Assembly: GCA_018712075.1 (NCBI GenBank)
Contig: DVHN01000105.1
Location: forward strand, 1 to 55,682
Length of the DNA: 55,682 bases
Direction of reading: 5' to 3'
DNA from: Candidatus Fimimorpha faecalis
GTDB lineage: Bacteria; Bacillota; Clostridia; Lachnospirales; Lachnospiraceae
Shown here: piece by piece, positions 54,762-55,682 of the stretch
How the letters are laid out: the number at the start of each line of letters is the position of its first letter
How positions within the stretch are numbered: the stretch's first letter is position 1
Translations under genes and position numbers: made by a program
The notes under the pieces: generated by a model
Databases searched by the model: none
What the model was told of the DNA's origin: nothing
What the model saw: the letters and a program-made list of their open reading frames with translations, nothing else

Positions 54762-54785
54762 AAATTAAATATTTGAGGATTTTTT
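54762..54785. repeat. Left 24-bp inverted repeat of putative invertible segment
   Basis: Perfectly complementary to 55218-55241. It lies 400 bp upstream of the exopolysaccharide operon. The -10 box of the nearest promoter ends 9 bp inside it, so transcription would begin almost at the repeat and read through it. No target-site duplication flanks the pair. Confidence 0.85.
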
Positions 54786-54794
54786 CTTTTCTTA

Positions 54795-54822
54795 ATTATA
54801 ACAAAGATTTTCTAGCTGTCAA
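54795..54822 (-). promoter_or_regulatory. Consensus promoter of the exopolysaccharide operon
   Basis: A perfect TTGACA (54817-54822) and a perfect TATAAT (54795-54800) are 16 bp apart on the minus strand. The predicted start at about 54788 gives a leader of about 430 nt. It is the best sigma-A promoter in the window and lies at the inner edge of the left inverted repeat. Confidence 0.8.
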
Positions 54823-54830
54823 TATGTAAA

Positions 54831-54857
54831 AATAAGTCTGAATAAGTCTGAATAAAT
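54831..54857. repeat. 10-bp direct repeats upstream of the exopolysaccharide promoter
   Basis: AATAAGTCTG occurs twice in tandem (54831-54840, 54841-54850) followed by a partial third copy (AATAAATC). The 10-bp period is one helical turn, and the block begins 8 bp upstream of the -35 box, where an activator or response regulator would bind. Confidence 0.6.
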
Positions 54858-54959
54858 CAAAAAAATTCAATTAATTAATCTAAGAATAGATAGAATAACA
54901 GAAATATATCACCTTTTTTTCTTATAAACAAACAAAATCCGAAAAATAGAGCATAGAAT

Positions 54960-54989
54960 CTTATAAACAAAATTATAATTTTTTGTCAA
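54960..54989 (-). promoter_or_regulatory. Second promoter inside the invertible segment
   Basis: TTGACA (54984-54989) and TATAAG (54960-54965) are 18 bp apart on the minus strand, also directed at the exopolysaccharide operon. It would add about 165 nt to the leader. A weaker plus-strand promoter (TTCACA 55119-55124, TATAAG 55142-55147, 17 bp) points the other way. Confidence 0.55.
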
Positions 54990-55217
54990 AAAAAATAAGG
55001 AAGAAGAATTCTTTTTAAACGAGAAAAATATAATTAAACCAATGGTTTATTAGATAAACTATATTCAATGTAAAGTAATATAAAAAACTGCTTTGGCCGC
55101 TACGATTCAATGACAAATTTCACATAAAACTCTCTTGATATTATAAGTATATTTATGAAATACTACTATTTTTTGGATGTAGAAACCTCAACTAAATCCC
55201 CCTTTATTTTTATGCAA

Positions 55218-55241
55218 AAAAAATCCTCAAATATTTAATTT
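55218..55241. repeat. Right 24-bp inverted repeat of putative invertible segment
   Basis: Exact reverse complement of 54762-54785, with the conserved core TCCTCAAATATTTAATTT. The repeat is itself partly palindromic (AAATATTT), as expected for a recombinase crossover site. Confidence 0.85.
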
Positions 55242-55522
55242 GAAGTTTCTTGTTTTTCTACTTTTTCTCGTTTTCCAAGATTTCATTTTCTATTTTTATT
55301 TTACATTTTTGACAAATTCGTTCATTTTTTTTCATTTTTTCTTTATCATTTAGATAATTTCTACAAAAAATTTTGTTTTTTTCTTTTTCGTCAAACCTTT
55401 CTTAAATGGTTGCGAAGCAACAATTTCCATTCATGCAAGTGTACATCCTGCACGGAGCGCTTTTCTATCTCATAGGATTATCGTTTTAACACTTTAATTT
55501 AAAATAGTATTTCCTATGAGAT

Positions 55523-55588
55523 AAAAAAAGCACTGAGTCATTTTCTACCTACATATTTTTATGTATACAGGAAGTGACCCAGTGCTCT
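55523..55588 (-). terminator. Intrinsic terminator for a gene entering from the right
   Basis: A stem of 11 positions with one mismatch (55530-55540 with 55575-55585) is followed on the minus strand by T7 (55523-55529). It would insulate the exopolysaccharide control region from upstream transcription. Confidence 0.75.
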
Positions 55589-55603
55589 TAAAAATTCAAA
55601 TAT

Positions 55604-55682
55604 TTATTTTTTAAATATGTAAAGTTCAATAATATAATACCGCACAAACCCACATGCCCCGCTCACCTGGCACCACCATAAA
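55604..55682 (-). CDS. Possible 3' end of a minus-strand gene cut by the window edge
   Basis: GC content rises again in the last 50 bases and a terminator follows, which suggests the end of a gene beyond the window. Two frames are open from the edge: one stops at 55604-55606 (ending VRYYIIELYIFKK) and one at 55626-55628 (ending GERGMWVCAVLYY). I cannot tell which is real and recognise neither. Confidence 0.25.
   Translation of the reverse strand, partial: LWWCQVSGACGFVRYYIIELYIFKK

Larger units (their letters stand above)
54786..55217. mobile_element. Putative invertible promoter segment (432 bp)
   Basis: The segment between the two inverted repeats contains two minus-strand promoters aimed at the exopolysaccharide operon and no coding frame. 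Site-specific inversion between the repeats would turn the promoters away from the operon. The recombinase is not in this window. In the present orientation the operon is predicted to be ON. The call rests on the repeat and promoter geometry; inversion has not been shown. Confidence 0.65.
54362..55682. other. Control region of the exopolysaccharide operon
   Basis: 1.3 kb without a conventional gene. From the operon outward it holds the start-codon hairpin (54371-54391), a leader with mini-ORFs and a terminator-like stem (54410-54722), and the left inverted repeat (54762-54785). Next come promoters inside the repeat-bounded segment (54795-54989), the right inverted repeat (55218-55241), an AT-rich stretch, a 12-bp inverted repeat (TATCTCATAGGA near 55466-55480 and its complement near 55512-55523), and a terminator serving a gene that enters from the right (55523-55588). 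No recombinase gene is present. Confidence 0.75.

Noticed and set aside
54762-55241. Reading the inverted-repeat segment as a MITE or IS remnant
   Set aside because: No target-site duplication flanks the repeats and no transposase fragment lies inside. The promoter placement fits an invertible switch better, although a MITE cannot be excluded without other genomic copies.
55250-55400. A 47-codon minus-strand frame with a CxxC pair (KKNERICQKCKIK)
   Set aside because: No ribosome site, very lysine- and asparagine-rich because the DNA is A-rich, and no recognisable family. Not reported as a gene.

Overview
The window looks like chromosomal DNA from a low-GC Gram-positive anaerobe of the class Clostridia, most likely a Lachnospiraceae-type gut bacterium. 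The signs are strong AGGAGG-type ribosome sites, a perfect CIRCE operator before hrcA-grpE-dnaK-dnaJ, a biotin-dependent Na+-decarboxylase operon, a secreted protein with GBS Bsp-like and clostridial hydrophobic-W (ChW) repeats, and a large AT-rich exopolysaccharide locus. I saw no rRNA, tRNA, CRISPR array, prophage or intact insertion sequence.

Layout. 1-5.4 kb (minus strand): a five-gene decarboxylase/transcarboxylase operon (mmdA-like, OadG-like lipoprotein, biotin carrier, oadB, oadA). 5.7-7.9 kb: a D-Ala-D-Ala carboxypeptidase and a ROK fructokinase. 8.2-12.8 kb (plus): a 1532-residue secreted surface protein with a DUF5722 glycosidase-like domain, five Bsp-like repeats and three ChW repeats. 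12.8-17.1 kb (minus): an ABC importer of the iron/2-aminoethylphosphonate type in one operon with a helix-turn-helix/LicC-like cytidylyltransferase fusion. 17.4-22.5 kb (minus): the class I heat-shock operon. 22.6-29.4 kb: housekeeping genes (ferredoxin, phosphoglucomutase, family 4 uracil-DNA glycosylase, YaaA, a PfkB-type kinase) with two decayed genes between them (an Rpn-type nuclease and an AlbA_2-type regulator).

29.8-54.4 kb (minus): one 22-gene exopolysaccharide operon. In transcription order it holds a WbaP-type primer, a GH5 lipoprotein, PssD/PssE, two GT2 enzymes, Wzy, an acyltransferase, a third GT2, a GT14-GT2 fusion, a pyruvyl transferase, Wzx, a second pyruvyl transferase, an F420-hydrogenase-beta-like protein, HddC, HddA, GmhB, GalE, GmhA, an SGNH protein, an MBOAT acyltransferase and a second, larger GH5. 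The operon encodes the whole GDP-D-glycero-alpha-D-manno-heptose route and probable pyruvate and acyl decorations. GH5 genes stand near its start and at its end.

54.4-55.7 kb: the non-coding control region of that operon, and the most interesting part of the window. Two perfect 24-bp inverted repeats (54762-54785 and 55218-55241) enclose a 432-bp segment. That segment holds a consensus promoter (TTGACA, 16 bp, TATAAT) just inside the left repeat, pointing into the operon, and a second good promoter further in. This is the architecture of an invertible, phase-variable promoter, captured here in the ON orientation. Downstream comes a leader of about 430 nt with mini-ORFs, a terminator-like hairpin and a hairpin between the Shine-Dalgarno sequence and the start codon of the first gene. 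No invertase gene is in the window. All functional statements rest on reading the sequence and on family knowledge; no database search was run.
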